Shown in pieces: positions 18,316 to 27,673 of a DNA stretch of 64,000 nt (within the stretch, counting starts at the first letter, position 1; every line of letters begins with the position of its first letter). The stretch lies in NCBI RefSeq assembly GCF_025847235.1, contig NZ_JAOZEW010000002.1:62001-126000 (forward strand), read 5' to 3'. The notes under the pieces are model-generated. The model was not told the origin of the DNA and searched no databases. It saw nothing but the letters and a program-made list of their open reading frames with translations. Source of the stretch: Flavobacterium shii. GTDB taxonomy: Bacteria; Bacteroidota; Bacteroidia; Flavobacteriales; Flavobacteriaceae. A program made the translations under genes and the position numbers.

Positions 18316-19443
18316 ATGAGTAAACTCCCAAATGTTAGCACTAGTATTTTTACAATAATGTCTAAAATGGCAACCGAATATAATGCAATTAATCTTTCGC
18401 AGGGATTTCCGAATTTTCCTGTAGACGAAAGATTGACAGATATTATAGCAAAACTAGCCAAAGAAAATGTGCATCAATATACACCAATGGCAGGTTATCC
18501 GCCGTTGATGAATCAGATTGCAAAATTAGTTCAGAAATCATACAACAGAACCATCATTCCTGAAACAGAAATTCTGATTACCGCCGGCGCAACTCAAGGA
18601 ATTTTTACCTCGATTTTGGCTTTAGTAAAAACGGGGGATGAAGTTATTATTTTGGATCCGAGTTATGATTCTTACGAATCTCCAGTTCTTCTTTGTAATG
18701 CAAAACCCATTCGAGTAGCTTTAAACGACGATTACACACCAAATTGGCAAACTATCGAAAAAGCTTGTTCTACCAAAACAAGAATGATAATAATTAATAA
18801 TCCGCATAACCCGACAGGGAAAATTTTAGCGGAAGCAGATTTTGTACAATTAGAAAATATTCTTAAAAAATACCCAGACCTATTAGTATTATCTGATGAG
18901 GTTTATGAATACATCACTTTTGAAGAAAAACACATCTCGGCACATACCCGTAAGCAACTTTTAAATCGTTGTATTATGATTTCTTCTTTCGGGAAATCAT
19001 TCCATATTACAGGTTGGAAAATTGGTTATGTAGTAGCGCCAGAACATTTAATGATAGAAATTAAAAAAGTACATCAGTTTTTGGTTTTTAGCGTCAACAG
19101 CATTTGTCAAGTTGCAATAAGCGAATATCTGGATATTGTCGACGTAACCAAACTTGGCAAATTCTATCAGGAAAAACGAGACTACTTTAAGCAATTATTA
19201 TCAAAAAGCCGATTTGAATTAAAACCATGCCAAGGAACCTACTTTCAGGTAGCGTCCTATGAATCAATTTCCGATGAAGATGATGTTACTTTTTGCAAAA
19301 GATTAATAACCGAATATGGAGTCGCTGCAATACCGATTTCAACTTTCTATGCCAACGGAAAAGATTTAAAACTAATCCGTTTTTGTTTTGCCAAAGATAA
19401 TACTACACTCGAGGCTGCTGCCGAAAGATTATGCAACATTTAG
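18316..19443 (+). CDS. PLP-dependent aminotransferase (methionine/kynurenine aminotransferase-like)
   Basis: This 375-residue class I/II aminotransferase has PLP-binding motifs INNPHNPTGKI (Asn), LVLSDEVYEYITF (Asp and Tyr) and SSFGKSFHITGWKIGYVV, where the first Lys forms the Schiff base. The N-terminus NLSQGFPNFPVDERL and the motif TPMAGYPPLMNQIA are typical of the YbdL/methionine aminotransferase group, which uses glutamine and related amino acids. The family assignment is firm, but substrate choice is inference. Confidence 0.92.
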   Translation: MSKLPNVSTSIFTIMSKMATEYNAINLSQGFPNFPVDERLTDIIAKLAKENVHQYTPMAGYPPLMNQIAKLVQKSYNRTIIPETEILITAGATQGIFTSILALVKTGDEVIILDPSYDSYESPVLLCNAKPIRVALNDDYTPNWQTIEKACSTKTRMIIINNPHNPTGKILAEADFVQLENILKKYPDLLVLSDEVYEYITFEEKHISAHTRKQLLNRCIMISSFGKSFHITGWKIGYVVAPEHLMIEIKKVHQFLVFSVNSICQVAISEYLDIVDVTKLGKFYQEKRDYFKQLLSKSRFELKPCQGTYFQVASYESISDEDDVTFCKRLITEYGVAAIPISTFYANGKDLKLIRFCFAKDNTTLEAAAERLCNI

Positions 19444-19520
19444 TATAAACTAAAATTAACACATTTATTATGCATGCATACTATTTAATTCTTATATTTA
19501 CTTTTAAAATTTAAAAAATC

Positions 19521-20402
19521 ATGAGTTATACAGATAAAATGTTAAGAGACGATGCTTTAAAAGGCAAAGTAATAGTAGTAACTGGTGGCGGAAGTGGTCT
19601 GGGAAAAGCCATGACTAAATACTTCCTGGAGTTAGGTGCTCAAGTCGCAATAACATCTAGAGATTTAGAAAAACTAAAAAGTACAGCTACAGAACTTGAG
19701 TCTCAAACTGGTGGAACTTGTTTACCGCTGCAATGTGATGTTCGTCATTACGAAGAAGTAGAAAACATGCTGCAAGAAGTTTTAAAAGCTTTTGGAAAAG
19801 TAGATGTATTATTAAACAATGCTGCCGGAAACTTTATTTCACCAACCGAGAGATTATCTGCTAATGCTTTTGACACAGTTATCGACATTGTATTAAAAGG
19901 TTCCAAAAACTGCACACTAGCTTTCGGAAAACACTGGATTGATACTAAACAAACATCAGCTACGGTTTTAAATATCGTAACTACTTATGCCTGGACAGGA
20001 TCGGCTTATGTTGTACCAAGTGCTACTGCAAAAGCTGGCGTTCTAGCTATGACAAGAAGTCTTGCTGTCGAGTGGGCAAAATACGGAATCCGTACCAATG
20101 CCATTGCTCCTGGCCCATTCCCTACAAAAGGTGCTTGGGACAGATTACTTCCCGGAGATCTTTCGGAAAAGTTTGATATGGCAAAAAAAGTACCATTAAA
20201 ACGTGTGGGTGACCATCAGGAATTAGCCAATTTAGCTGCATACTTAGTTTCAGATTTCTCTGCCTATGTAAATGGTGAAGTAATTGTTATCGATGGTGGT
20301 GAATGGTTAAAAGGTGCCGGACAATTTAATTTATTAGAAGCAATTCCAGAAGAACTTTGGGATCAGCTTGAAATGATGATAAAAGCAAAGAAAAACAAAT
20401 AA
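19521..20402 (+). CDS. SDR oxidoreductase, 2,4-dienoyl-CoA reductase-like
   Basis: The 293-residue short-chain dehydrogenase has the cofactor motif TGGGSGLG and NNAAGNF. It lacks the usual YxxxK. Instead it shows TYAWTGSAYVVPSATAKAGV, with Tyr 15 residues before the Lys. That spacing is the hallmark of mitochondrial-type 2,4-dienoyl-CoA reductases. The following IAPGPFPTKGAWDRL also fits that group. The expected role is NADPH-dependent reduction of dienoyl-CoA during breakdown of unsaturated fatty acids. Confidence 0.9.
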   Translation: MSYTDKMLRDDALKGKVIVVTGGGSGLGKAMTKYFLELGAQVAITSRDLEKLKSTATELESQTGGTCLPLQCDVRHYEEVENMLQEVLKAFGKVDVLLNNAAGNFISPTERLSANAFDTVIDIVLKGSKNCTLAFGKHWIDTKQTSATVLNIVTTYAWTGSAYVVPSATAKAGVLAMTRSLAVEWAKYGIRTNAIAPGPFPTKGAWDRLLPGDLSEKFDMAKKVPLKRVGDHQELANLAAYLVSDFSAYVNGEVIVIDGGEWLKGAGQFNLLEAIPEELWDQLEMMIKAKKNK

Positions 20403-20448
20403 TAAGTGCTTACTAAAATCAGGTATTCAAAAAAATCACTGATTGCAC

Positions 20449-20484
20449 AAAAGGTCTCAACTACTTTGGTAATTGAGACCTTTT
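20449..20484. terminator. Terminator after the SDR gene
   Basis: The stem aaaaggtctcaa (20449-20460) pairs with ttgagacctttt (20473-20484). It lies about 45 bases after the SDR stop. The remaining spacer to 20795 is AT-rich with the udk promoter at its end. Confidence 0.8.
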
Positions 20485-20761
20485 CTTTTGAGGATCATGC
20501 GGGTTTTTATTCAAAATCAAAAAAATAAATAAAGCACAAATTCTACAAATTTGAATTAATTAATATTAACCTTAAAAGCACTTTAGACAAATAAGTAAAT
20601 AATAAACTGAAATTTGTGAAAATACATGTAATTCTTATTTAACTTTTCCTTCATTTAAGGTTATTTATTCAATTAAGAATTAAATTCTAAAAAATAAAAA
20701 CACAACAAAACCAACAAATAATTTTAGGAATTTTAACTAATGACAAATCCGTATAAATTCC

Positions 20762-20769
20762 TATTTTTG
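20762..20769 (+). promoter_or_regulatory. Bacteroidota -7 promoter element before udk
   Basis: TATTTTTG fits TAnnTTTG and lies 26 bases before the udk ATG, so the leader would be about 20 bases. Confidence 0.6.
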
Positions 20770-20795
20770 CGGCTTCAAATTATAACAATATTTTT

Positions 20796-21404
20796 ATGCT
20801 CATCATTGGAATTGCAGGCGGAACAGGAAGCGGAAAAACAACCGTAGTACATCAAATAATGAATGAATTACCCCATGCCGAAGTGGGCGTAATCTCTCAG
20901 GATTCATACTACAGAGAAAATAAAAATCTATCTTTTGATGAAAGAGCCTTAATAAATTTTGATCACCCACGTGCTATTGATTTTGATTTATTAGTTACCC
21001 ATTTAAAAGAACTTAAAGAAGGAAAAACGATCGATCAGCCCGTTTATTCTTTTATCACTCATAACAGAACCGACGATACAATAAGTACACATCCTCGTAA
21101 AGTAATGATTGTAGAAGGGATTTTAATCCTGACAAACCCTGAACTTAGAGACCTTTTTGATATTAAAGTTTACGTTCACGCCGATTCTGACGAAAGACTT
21201 ATCAGACGTTTAAAGCGTGATATTGCCGAACGTGGTCGGGATTTGGATGAAGTTTTAACACGCTACCAAAACACCTTAAAACCTATGCATGAGCAATTTA
21301 TCGAACCAACTAAAGCTTTTGCAGACATTATTATACCAAACGACAAATACAATACTGTAGCAATAGATGTAGTTCGTGCAGTAATTAATCAACGTATTCT
21401 ATAA
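20796..21404 (+). CDS. udk: Uridine kinase
   Basis: The 202-residue enzyme phosphorylates uridine and cytidine in pyrimidine salvage. The P-loop GIAGGTGSGKTTV opens the protein, followed by VISQDSYYRE, INFDHPRAIDFDLL and the lid region RLKRDIAERGRDLDEVL. These are all diagnostic of Udk, and the length is normal. A -7 element precedes it. It is followed by a spacer containing a dispersed repeat and then the FtsB-like gene. Confidence 0.95.
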   Translation: MLIIGIAGGTGSGKTTVVHQIMNELPHAEVGVISQDSYYRENKNLSFDERALINFDHPRAIDFDLLVTHLKELKEGKTIDQPVYSFITHNRTDDTISTHPRKVMIVEGILILTNPELRDLFDIKVYVHADSDERLIRRLKRDIAERGRDLDEVLTRYQNTLKPMHEQFIEPTKAFADIIIPNDKYNTVAIDVVRAVINQRIL

Positions 21405-21436
21405 TTTTTATTGTAAATTTATTGCATTAATAATTA

Positions 21437-21506
21437 GGAGCTATTTCCTGCTTTCGCCTTTATCTTTGTTCGTTCCTCTCAAAGGATATCGGCTTTATCA
21501 GGGCTA
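21437..21506 (+). repeat. Dispersed intergenic repeat, copy 2 (contains a TAnnTTTG match)
   Basis: It begins ggagctatttcctgctttcg, passes through tatctttg...caaaggatatc, and ends atcagggcta. The order of blocks matches copies at 9084-9155 and 48423-48489, but the central hairpin is weak. TATCTTTG at 21461-21468 inside it matches the -7 promoter consensus and may drive the FtsB-like gene at 21518. Confidence 0.5.
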
Positions 21507-21517
21507 AAAAATAAAAA

Positions 21518-21841
21518 ATGACGAATCCTTATAAAAACAAACCTTGGTTTAAACTCCTGAGCAACAAGTATGTTTGGGTACTGTTATTTTTTATAATCTG
21601 GATGGTATTTCTGGATAATTACTCCTATTTTGACCATCGTTTTCTAGATAATCAAATAGATGAATTACAAGATAACAAAACCTATTATCAAGAAGAAATA
21701 AAAAAAGATCAGGAACAAATAAAAGAGCTTAAAAACCCAGAGCAAATTGAAAAATATGCTAGGGAAAAATATTTCATGAAAAAAGATAGTGAAGACATTT
21801 ATATCATCGAATTTGAAGGTGACACTATCAAGAAAAAATAA
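21518..21841 (+). CDS. Septum formation initiator family protein (FtsB/DivIC-like)
   Basis: The 107-residue protein has a cytoplasmic N-terminus (MTNPYKNKPWFKLLSNK), one membrane segment (YVWVLLFFIIWMVFLDNYS, about 18-36) and a periplasmic coiled coil (about 50-80, rich in Glu, Gln and Lys), then IEKYAREKYFMKK, the family's conserved block. FtsB/DivIC proteins form a trimer with FtsL and FtsQ that activates septal wall synthesis. It is followed closely by mutA (24 bases). Confidence 0.9.
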   Translation: MTNPYKNKPWFKLLSNKYVWVLLFFIIWMVFLDNYSYFDHRFLDNQIDELQDNKTYYQEEIKKDQEQIKELKNPEQIEKYAREKYFMKKDSEDIYIIEFEGDTIKKK

Positions 21842-21865
21842 ATTCAGAATTATAAAACGATAAAA

Positions 21866-23236
21866 ATGGCTACTCCCCTTTTCGATAATTTTAGTCCAGT
21901 ATCATCCAAACAGTGGAAACAAAAAATCCAATTTGAATTAGATGGTGCCGATTATAACGAAACCCTGATTTGGAATTCGCCAGAAGACATTCAGGTAAAA
22001 CCATTTTATCATAGTGATGAAAACATCAAGCCCGTTGAAGTAACAACCAAAGCAACTGATTTTAAAATATGTCAGAACATTTTTGTTCATGACGTTTCAA
22101 AATCAGTTGAAAGGGCTTTGGACTCTCTAAAAAGAGGTGCCGAAAGTTTGCGTTTTACAATTGAAAACGACAGCATCCCTGTTGAAAAATTATTCGAAAA
22201 ACTACCCTTAGAAAACACGAACGTTTACTTTAATTTGAATTTTATTTCAATCGATTTCGTGAAAAAGTTAAACACCATTTCACAACAAAAAAAAGCGAGT
22301 TTTTATTACAATATTGATCCCATTGGGCAATTGGCAAAAGATGGAAATTGGTTTTCATTTACTACCAAAGACAAAAATAATTTCGAAACCCTCGAAATAC
22401 TCTATAAAACTATACCAAATGCTTCAATCGTAAGTATTAATCCTGGTTTATATCAAAATGCAGGTGCCAATATGGTACAGCAAATTGCATATACAGTAGC
22501 ACATGCCAATGAATATTTTAATCGAATCCCTTCAATAAACGGAACAGTTGTATTACAAGTAGCCGTTGGAACCAATTATTTTTTTGAAATTGCTAAGCTT
22601 CGTGCCTTACGATTACTTTTTAATTTAATTGCAAAAGAATACAATCCAAATCTGGAATGCCATTTACTGGTTTCTCCAACCAAGAGAAACAAAACATTGT
22701 ATGATTACAATGTAAATATGTTACGCACCACAACCGAATGCATGTCGGCAATAATTGGTGGCGCCGATGCTATTGCAAACTTACCATACGATGCTTTATA
22801 TCATAAAGACAATGAATTTGGGGATCGAATTGCGCGCAATCAATTATTGATTCTTAAAAACGAAAGTTATTTTGATAAAGTCAATAATCCAGCCGATGGA
22901 AGTTATTATATCGAAAGTATTACCAACCAACTTGCAGAGAAAGCATTGACTTTATTTAAGGATATCGAAGCCAGCGGAGGATTCTTAAAGCTTTTAAACG
23001 AAGGAATCATCAAAAGAAAAATTCAGGAAAGTGCAGATAAGGAACAAGAATTATTTGATACAAAGAAAGAAGTTTTACTCGGAACAAATAAATATCCGAA
23101 CAAAGACGACAAAATGAAACATGATTTAGAACTCTTTCCTTTTGTAAAAATAAAACCAAGAAAGACATTAATTACACCAATAATAGAAAAACGGTTGGCT
23201 GAAAAATTAGAACAGGAAAGACTTGAGCTTGAATAA
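21866..23236 (+). CDS. mutA: Methylmalonyl-CoA mutase small subunit
   Basis: The 456-residue protein matches the TIM-barrel half of methylmalonyl-CoA mutase and lacks a cobalamin-binding C-terminal domain, as expected for the small, non-catalytic subunit. Recognisable parts are FSPVSSKQWKQKIQFELDG at the start, MLRTTTECMSAIIGGADAI and NPADGSYYIESITNQLAEKA. It pairs with MutB (23813-25951) to interconvert methylmalonyl-CoA and succinyl-CoA. Between the two genes lies a toxin-antitoxin pair, an unusual interruption of the usual mutA-mutB order. Confidence 0.94.
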   Translation: MATPLFDNFSPVSSKQWKQKIQFELDGADYNETLIWNSPEDIQVKPFYHSDENIKPVEVTTKATDFKICQNIFVHDVSKSVERALDSLKRGAESLRFTIENDSIPVEKLFEKLPLENTNVYFNLNFISIDFVKKLNTISQQKKASFYYNIDPIGQLAKDGNWFSFTTKDKNNFETLEILYKTIPNASIVSINPGLYQNAGANMVQQIAYTVAHANEYFNRIPSINGTVVLQVAVGTNYFFEIAKLRALRLLFNLIAKEYNPNLECHLLVSPTKRNKTLYDYNVNMLRTTTECMSAIIGGADAIANLPYDALYHKDNEFGDRIARNQLLILKNESYFDKVNNPADGSYYIESITNQLAEKALTLFKDIEASGGFLKLLNEGIIKRKIQESADKEQELFDTKKEVLLGTNKYPNKDDKMKHDLELFPFVKIKPRKTLITPIIEKRLAEKLEQERLELE

Positions 23237-23280
23237 ATTAATTTCAAATAGTTATATTTGAATACAAACCTAAAATAATT

Positions 23281-23517
23281 ATGGAAGCAATTAGAAGAAT
23301 AGTATCGGTCAAAAATCATTCTGTAACTGTTATTCTACCAGATGATTTTACAGCAGATGAAGTAGAAGTAATTATTTTACCTGTTCAAAATGATGAATAT
23401 AGAATTCCTCAATGGCAAATTGATCAAGTTAGAGAAAGAACTGAAACCTATTTAAAAAACCCAAAAAATGTTACTGACATTGATGATTTTTTAAAAGAAA
23501 TTGAAGATGATTTATAA
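23281..23517 (+). CDS. Putative antitoxin of a ParE/RelE-type module
   Basis: The 78-residue protein has a short beta-rich N-terminal half (IRRIVSVKNHSVTVILPDDF) like an AbrB/Phd-type swapped-hairpin and an acidic helical C-terminus (NVTDIDDFLKEIEDDL) suited to wrapping a toxin. Its stop overlaps the start of a ParE/RelE toxin frame by 11 bases, which is the usual antitoxin-toxin arrangement. The assignment rests on that partner more than on its own sequence. It sits 44 bases after mutA. Confidence 0.75.
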   Translation: MEAIRRIVSVKNHSVTVILPDDFTADEVEVIILPVQNDEYRIPQWQIDQVRERTETYLKNPKNVTDIDDFLKEIEDDL

Positions 23518-23798
23518 AGTAGTTATTATTGAAGAAGCTAAAATAGACTATAAAAAATCTTTGTTCTTTTATAAAGATATAGATTCAAAATTAGCTGTCA
23601 GATTTAATGATTCCTTCAAAAAAAAGCATAGCCATCATTAAAAAAAATCCATTATTATTTCAAATAAGATATGACAACGTTCGAATCATTTTTTTTAAAT
23701 CTTTTCCATACGCATTGCATTATTCTATTTATGAAAATTGTATTGTTATAAAATCCATTTTTCATACATCGAGAGATAACGAATTAAACTTATTTTAA
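23507..23798 (+). pseudogene. ParE/RelE family toxin gene, frameshifted
   Basis: From ATG 23507 the frame reads MIYKVVIIEEAKIDYKKSLF and continues to FNDSFKK, then hits a run of eight A (23618-23625) and stops after HSHH. Skipping one base of the run restores the family: SIAIIKKNPLLFQIRYDNVR, then FFKSFPYALHYSIYENC and an ending HTSRDNELN. Together these give a normal ParE/RelE length (about 97 residues) with the conserved NPLL-P-IRY-NVR and FPYA blocks. So it is either an inactivated toxin, a transcript repaired by slippage in the A8 run, or a sequencing error. Confidence 0.85.
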
Positions 23799-23812
23799 TA
23801 ACAATTTTAGAA

Positions 23813-25951
23813 TTGAGAAAAGACCTTACACATATAAAGTTAGAAGTTAAAAGTGAGAAGTTAGACGTTGCTCCTAAAGACCAACAAACGACAAGCAGTA
23901 ACTTTGAAACAGCCGAAGGGATTGACCTAAAAGCAACCTATACAAAACAAGATATTGAGAATATAGAACATCTTGATTTTGGAGCTGGATTTGCCCCAAA
24001 TTTAAGAGGTCCTTATGCAACTATGCACGTAAGACGTCCTTGGACAATCAGGCAATATGCAGGATTCTCGACTGCCGAAGAAAGCAATGCTTTTTACAGA
24101 CGTAATCTTGCCGCAGGACAAAAAGGATTATCCATCGCATTTGATTTACCTACACATCGCGGATACGACTCTGATCATGAGCGTGTTGTTGGTGATGTAG
24201 GAAAAGCTGGAGTTGCGATAGACTCTGTCGAAGACATGAAGGTTTTATTCGACCAAATTCCATTGGATGAAATGTCGGTTTCTATGACAATGAATGGAGC
24301 GGTTTTACCAATTATGGCTTTTTATATTGTTGCTGCAGAAGAACAAGGTGTTCCTCCTGTAAAACTTTCAGGAACTATACAAAATGATATCCTAAAAGAG
24401 TTCATGGTACGTAACACTTATATCTATCCTCCTACTCCTTCGATGAAGATTATTGCAGATATTTTTGAATTTACAAGCAAAAAAATGCCGAAATTCAATT
24501 CTATCTCAATTTCTGGATATCATATGCAAGAAGCAGGTGCTACAGCCGATATCGAATTAGCCTATACACTAGCCGATGGATTAGAGTATATTAGAACCGG
24601 ATTAGCAACAGGAATGCCTATAGATGAGTTTGCTCCACGATTGTCTTTTTTCTGGGCAATAGGAATGAATCACTTTATGGAAATTGCCAAAATGCGTGCA
24701 GGAAGAATGATTTGGGCAAAACTTGTTCAGCAATTTAATCCTAAAAGCGATAAATCTCTTGCATTAAGAACACATTGCCAAACAAGTGGTTGGAGTTTAA
24801 CAGAGCAAGATCCATTTAATAATGTGGCTCGTACTTGTATCGAGGCTACTGCGGCTGCTTTTGGTGGTACACAATCTTTACATACAAATGCATTGGACGA
24901 AGCAATTGCATTACCAACAGATTTTTCGGCAAGAATTGCTCGTAACACACAAATTTTCTTGCAAGAAGAAACCAAAATCACAAAAACTGTCGATCCTTGG
25001 GCTGGTAGTTATTATGTAGAAAGCTTAACAAATGAAATTGTTGCCAATGCCTGGAAACTTATTGAAGAAGTTGAAGAACTTGGCGGAATGACAAAAGCAA
25101 TCGAAGCTGGAATCCCTAAATTACGAATAGAAGAAGCTGCGGCAAGAAAACAAGCCCGAATAGACAGCGGACAAGATATTATCGTAGGTGTTAATAAATA
25201 CCGATTAGAAAAAGAAGATCCTTTACAGATTCTCGATGTTGACAACCAAATGGTACGTAAACAACAAGTTGCTCAACTAGAACATATAAAGGCAACCAGA
25301 GATTCTGAAAAAGTAAAAGCAATACTCGAAAAATTAATTCATTGTGCAAAAACCGGTGACGGTAATTTACTGGAAATAGCTATTGATGCTGCTAGAAATC
25401 GTGCTACTCTAGGCGAAATCAGTGATGCATTAGAAACTGTTTTTGGAAGATACAAAGCACAAATTAAATCCTTTAGTGGTGTGTATAGTGCAGCGATAAA
25501 AGACGACAAAAGCTTTGAAAAAGCAAAACAATTGGCCGATACCTTTGCCAAACAGGAAGGTCGTCGCCCAAGAATTATGATTGCCAAAATGGGGCAAGAC
25601 GGTCATGACAGAGGTGCAAAAGTAGTTGCAACTGGTTATGCCGATGTAGGTTTTGATGTGGACATAGGTCCTCTTTTCCAGACTCCGGCAGAAGCTGCCA
25701 AACAAGCTGTAGAAAATGATGTTCATATTCTGGGTGTTTCCTCACTTGCAGCGGGACACAAAACGCTTGTTCCACAGGTTATCGAAGAACTTAAAAAACA
25801 CGGTCGTGAAGATATCATGGTAATTGTGGGTGGTGTAATACCTGCACAAGATTATCAATATTTATTTGATGCGGGTGCAGTTGCCGTTTTTGGACCTGGA
25901 ACAAAAATTAGTGAAGCTGCAATCACAATTCTAGAAATCTTAATTGATTAA
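23813..25951 (+). CDS. mutB: Methylmalonyl-CoA mutase large subunit
   Basis: The 712-residue catalytic subunit uses adenosylcobalamin to isomerise methylmalonyl-CoA and succinyl-CoA. The TIM-barrel domain begins near [20 protein letters not shown] and carries [14 protein letters not shown]. The C-terminal B12-binding domain shows the cobalt-coordinating [16 protein letters not shown] (DxHxxG), [13 protein letters not shown] and VGGVIP. The start is TTG at 23813. The first 40 residues ([19 protein letters not shown]) are not part of the fold and read like a translated copy of the word-repeat spacers found elsewhere in the window. Confidence 0.95.
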   Translation: MRKDLTHIKLEVKSEKLDVAPKDQQTTSSNFETAEGIDLKATYTKQDIENIEHLDFGAGFAPNLRGPYATMHVRRPWTIRQYAGFSTAEESNAFYRRNLAAGQKGLSIAFDLPTHRGYDSDHERVVGDVGKAGVAIDSVEDMKVLFDQIPLDEMSVSMTMNGAVLPIMAFYIVAAEEQGVPPVKLSGTIQNDILKEFMVRNTYIYPPTPSMKIIADIFEFTSKKMPKFNSISISGYHMQEAGATADIELAYTLADGLEYIRTGLATGMPIDEFAPRLSFFWAIGMNHFMEIAKMRAGRMIWAKLVQQFNPKSDKSLALRTHCQTSGWSLTEQDPFNNVARTCIEATAAAFGGTQSLHTNALDEAIALPTDFSARIARNTQIFLQEETKITKTVDPWAGSYYVESLTNEIVANAWKLIEEVEELGGMTKAIEAGIPKLRIEEAAARKQARIDSGQDIIVGVNKYRLEKEDPLQILDVDNQMVRKQQVAQLEHIKATRDSEKVKAILEKLIHCAKTGDGNLLEIAIDAARNRATLGEISDALETVFGRYKAQIKSFSGVYSAAIKDDKSFEKAKQLADTFAKQEGRRPRIMIAKMGQDGHDRGAKVVATGYADVGFDVDIGPLFQTPAEAAKQAVENDVHILGVSSLAAGHKTLVPQVIEELKKHGREDIMVIVGGVIPAQDYQYLFDAGAVAVFGPGTKISEAAITILEILID

Positions 25952-25955
25952 AAAC

Positions 25956-25987
25956 AAAAAACCTGCAATCTCTTGCAGGTTTTTTTA
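25956..25987. terminator. Terminator after mutB
   Basis: The stem aaaacctgcaa-tctc-ttgcaggtttt is followed by further T. It lies between mutB and a convergent gene and can act on both. Confidence 0.85.
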
Positions 25988-26007
25988 TATTCTTAACTCG
26001 TAACGAA

Positions 26008-26652
26008 TTATATTGTGTGTACTGTGGCATCATTATCTGCTTCGACAGATGAAACATTATATCCTCCAAAAGCTTTCATGTAACTTCTTATAGACGTCCC
26101 ATAAGCATCTCTGAAATATTTTTGTCCTTTATACTTAAAGAAGTTTTTAACAGAACCTGCACCACCTAAATGGGCTGCTGCTAATATTCCTGATTCGGTG
26201 ATATAAATCCCACTTACTAAAGTTCCTTCATATTTCTCGATTTCTTTTCTTAATATCCATTTGTTTTTAGACAATAAAGCAATAAAAGCTTTTTCTTGTA
26301 ACGCAGGATTTTTTAGGAAAGCTTCATCATTTCGAACTCCAATAGCGCGTAACGCCTGAGTACCGAATTGATATTTCCCCATATAACCAAGTGAATTTAC
26401 TTTTCTGTATTTGCCTTGAGATTCTTTTAAGGCGATTGCTTCTTTGAAACCAATAAGGTGGTTTCCGGTGAAAGGAATACTGTCTACAACAGGATAATCT
26501 TTCTTTTCTTTAGATGGAAGTAAGTAGTCGGTTCCATCTGTTTTTTCTGTAAGAAACCAAGGTTTGGTGTCTAAATTGAAGGGCTTAAATCCTGAGCTTA
26601 AAAACCCAATAACAACGGTTAACGTTGTGTAAAAATACCATTTCTTTATCAT
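26008..26652 (-). CDS. Lytic transglycosylase-like (lysozyme-fold) exported protein
   Basis: The protein has an N-terminal membrane anchor or signal (MIKKWYFYTTLTVVIGFLSS). An earlier ATG at 26682 adds MGQRSKEKQS, which is less likely. The core resembles the transglycosylase fold: FKEAIALKESQGKYRKVNSL places a catalytic-type Glu-Ser (ES) pair as in SLT domains, followed by LGYMGKYQFGTQALRAIG. A Gly-rich loop AAHLGGAGSVKNFF follows. It would cleave peptidoglycan glycan strands in the periplasm. No LysM domain is present. Confidence 0.78.
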   Translation of the reverse strand: MIKKWYFYTTLTVVIGFLSSGFKPFNLDTKPWFLTEKTDGTDYLLPSKEKKDYPVVDSIPFTGNHLIGFKEAIALKESQGKYRKVNSLGYMGKYQFGTQALRAIGVRNDEAFLKNPALQEKAFIALLSKNKWILRKEIEKYEGTLVSGIYITESGILAAAHLGGAGSVKNFFKYKGQKYFRDAYGTSIRSYMKAFGGYNVSSVEADNDATVHTI

Positions 26653-26749
26653 AGATTGTTTTTCTTTTGAACGCTGTCCCATTCAAAAATTTCTGCCTAC
26701 AAAGATACAATAAATTTTATAAAGCTAAAAATCAACCAGTTAAACTTTT

Positions 26750-27667
26750 CTAAAAATACAAGAAGTGCCCCTTAAACCCCTCGTTAGGAGAGTATTCCAA
26801 AGTGGGAGCTGGGATTTTTATAGTGTTGAAAACAGAGAAAATCGTCTTCAATAAATGTGATTTTGTTTCAATTTTTGTAAGATTAACGTCGAAACTCAAG
26901 TAGAATTGACGATATCTTTCTGGGTTATAAATCGTCAAATCGGTGCTGTTTTTTACATTCCCAGATAACATTCCTTCTGCTCCATAACCCACTGCCAAAT
27001 TTAACCATTTTGGTATTTTTGAGTTTTTCATAAAGGAGTGAATATTTACCGAAAGCCAATACGTTTGTCCGTTATAATCTTTTAAAATTTGTTCATTTAG
27101 CGTACCTCCCAAAACTTCTGGTCGATAATTAGCATACGAAGTTCTGTGAAAAGAAAATTTAGGAGTAATTCGCTGTTCTTTCCAAAGTAGTTCTTGTGAT
27201 ATGTATAAACTCGTTCCTACGGCATTTGCGATAACATCTCCCGGAGAAGCTCCCCATTCTGATGAAAATCCATCCAAAACCTCAACTGCAGTTAAAAATG
27301 CAAATCCAAACCCTGCTCCATAAATCATTTGATTTTTAGAGCTTGCACCGCTCCATTGCAACATTTCGGCTCCAAAGCGTCCGAGATGATAGGCAGAATA
27401 AAAATGTCCTGCTTTATCCATCTGAAGCCATTCGGCATTATCGTTTATAAAATGAAAGTTCGATCTTGGGTAATCGGCATACCAAAGCTGATTTAAGCCG
27501 ACCAATGCTACCGAAGCCAATACGGCTTCGGAAACAATGACAGTATTTTGTCTTTTTATATTTAAAGAATCTGAAGGGGTAAGAAAATTTTCAATTTTGC
27601 TTTGAGCGAAAAAAAACTGGGTTCCTATAAAACAAAACAAAAAAAGTAAGTGGTATTTTATTCTCAA
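26750..27667 (-). CDS. DUF2279-like exported protein
   Basis: The 305-residue protein has a signal peptide (MRIKYHLLFLFCFIGTQFFFAQ). Its middle part contains DKAGHFYSAYHLGRFGAEML and EWGASPGDVIANAVGTSLY, which I recognise as the DUF2279 (YfiM-like) family block with a conserved DKxxH and a GD-x-x-A-N motif. The C-terminal part is beta-rich (FYLSFDVNLTKI) as in outer-membrane or surface proteins. No function is known. It starts 6 bases before the end of the MltG gene region and is likely in its operon. Confidence 0.75.
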   Translation of the reverse strand: MRIKYHLLFLFCFIGTQFFFAQSKIENFLTPSDSLNIKRQNTVIVSEAVLASVALVGLNQLWYADYPRSNFHFINDNAEWLQMDKAGHFYSAYHLGRFGAEMLQWSGASSKNQMIYGAGFGFAFLTAVEVLDGFSSEWGASPGDVIANAVGTSLYISQELLWKEQRITPKFSFHRTSYANYRPEVLGGTLNEQILKDYNGQTYWLSVNIHSFMKNSKIPKWLNLAVGYGAEGMLSGNVKNSTDLTIYNPERYRQFYLSFDVNLTKIETKSHLLKTIFSVFNTIKIPAPTLEYSPNEGFKGHFLYF

Positions 27668-27673
27668 AACTAT

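Noticed and set aside
23618..23626. dnaX-like -1 frameshift signal A AAA AAG in the toxin gene
   Set aside because: A -1 shift at this heptamer leads to GCA TAG and immediate stop, so it cannot restore the toxin. Only a +1 shift or loss of one A does.
23607..23798. Separate 63-codon gene starting at 23607
   Set aside because: Its sequence is the C-terminal part of a ParE/RelE toxin whose N-terminal part is in the frame starting at 23507, so it is one broken gene.
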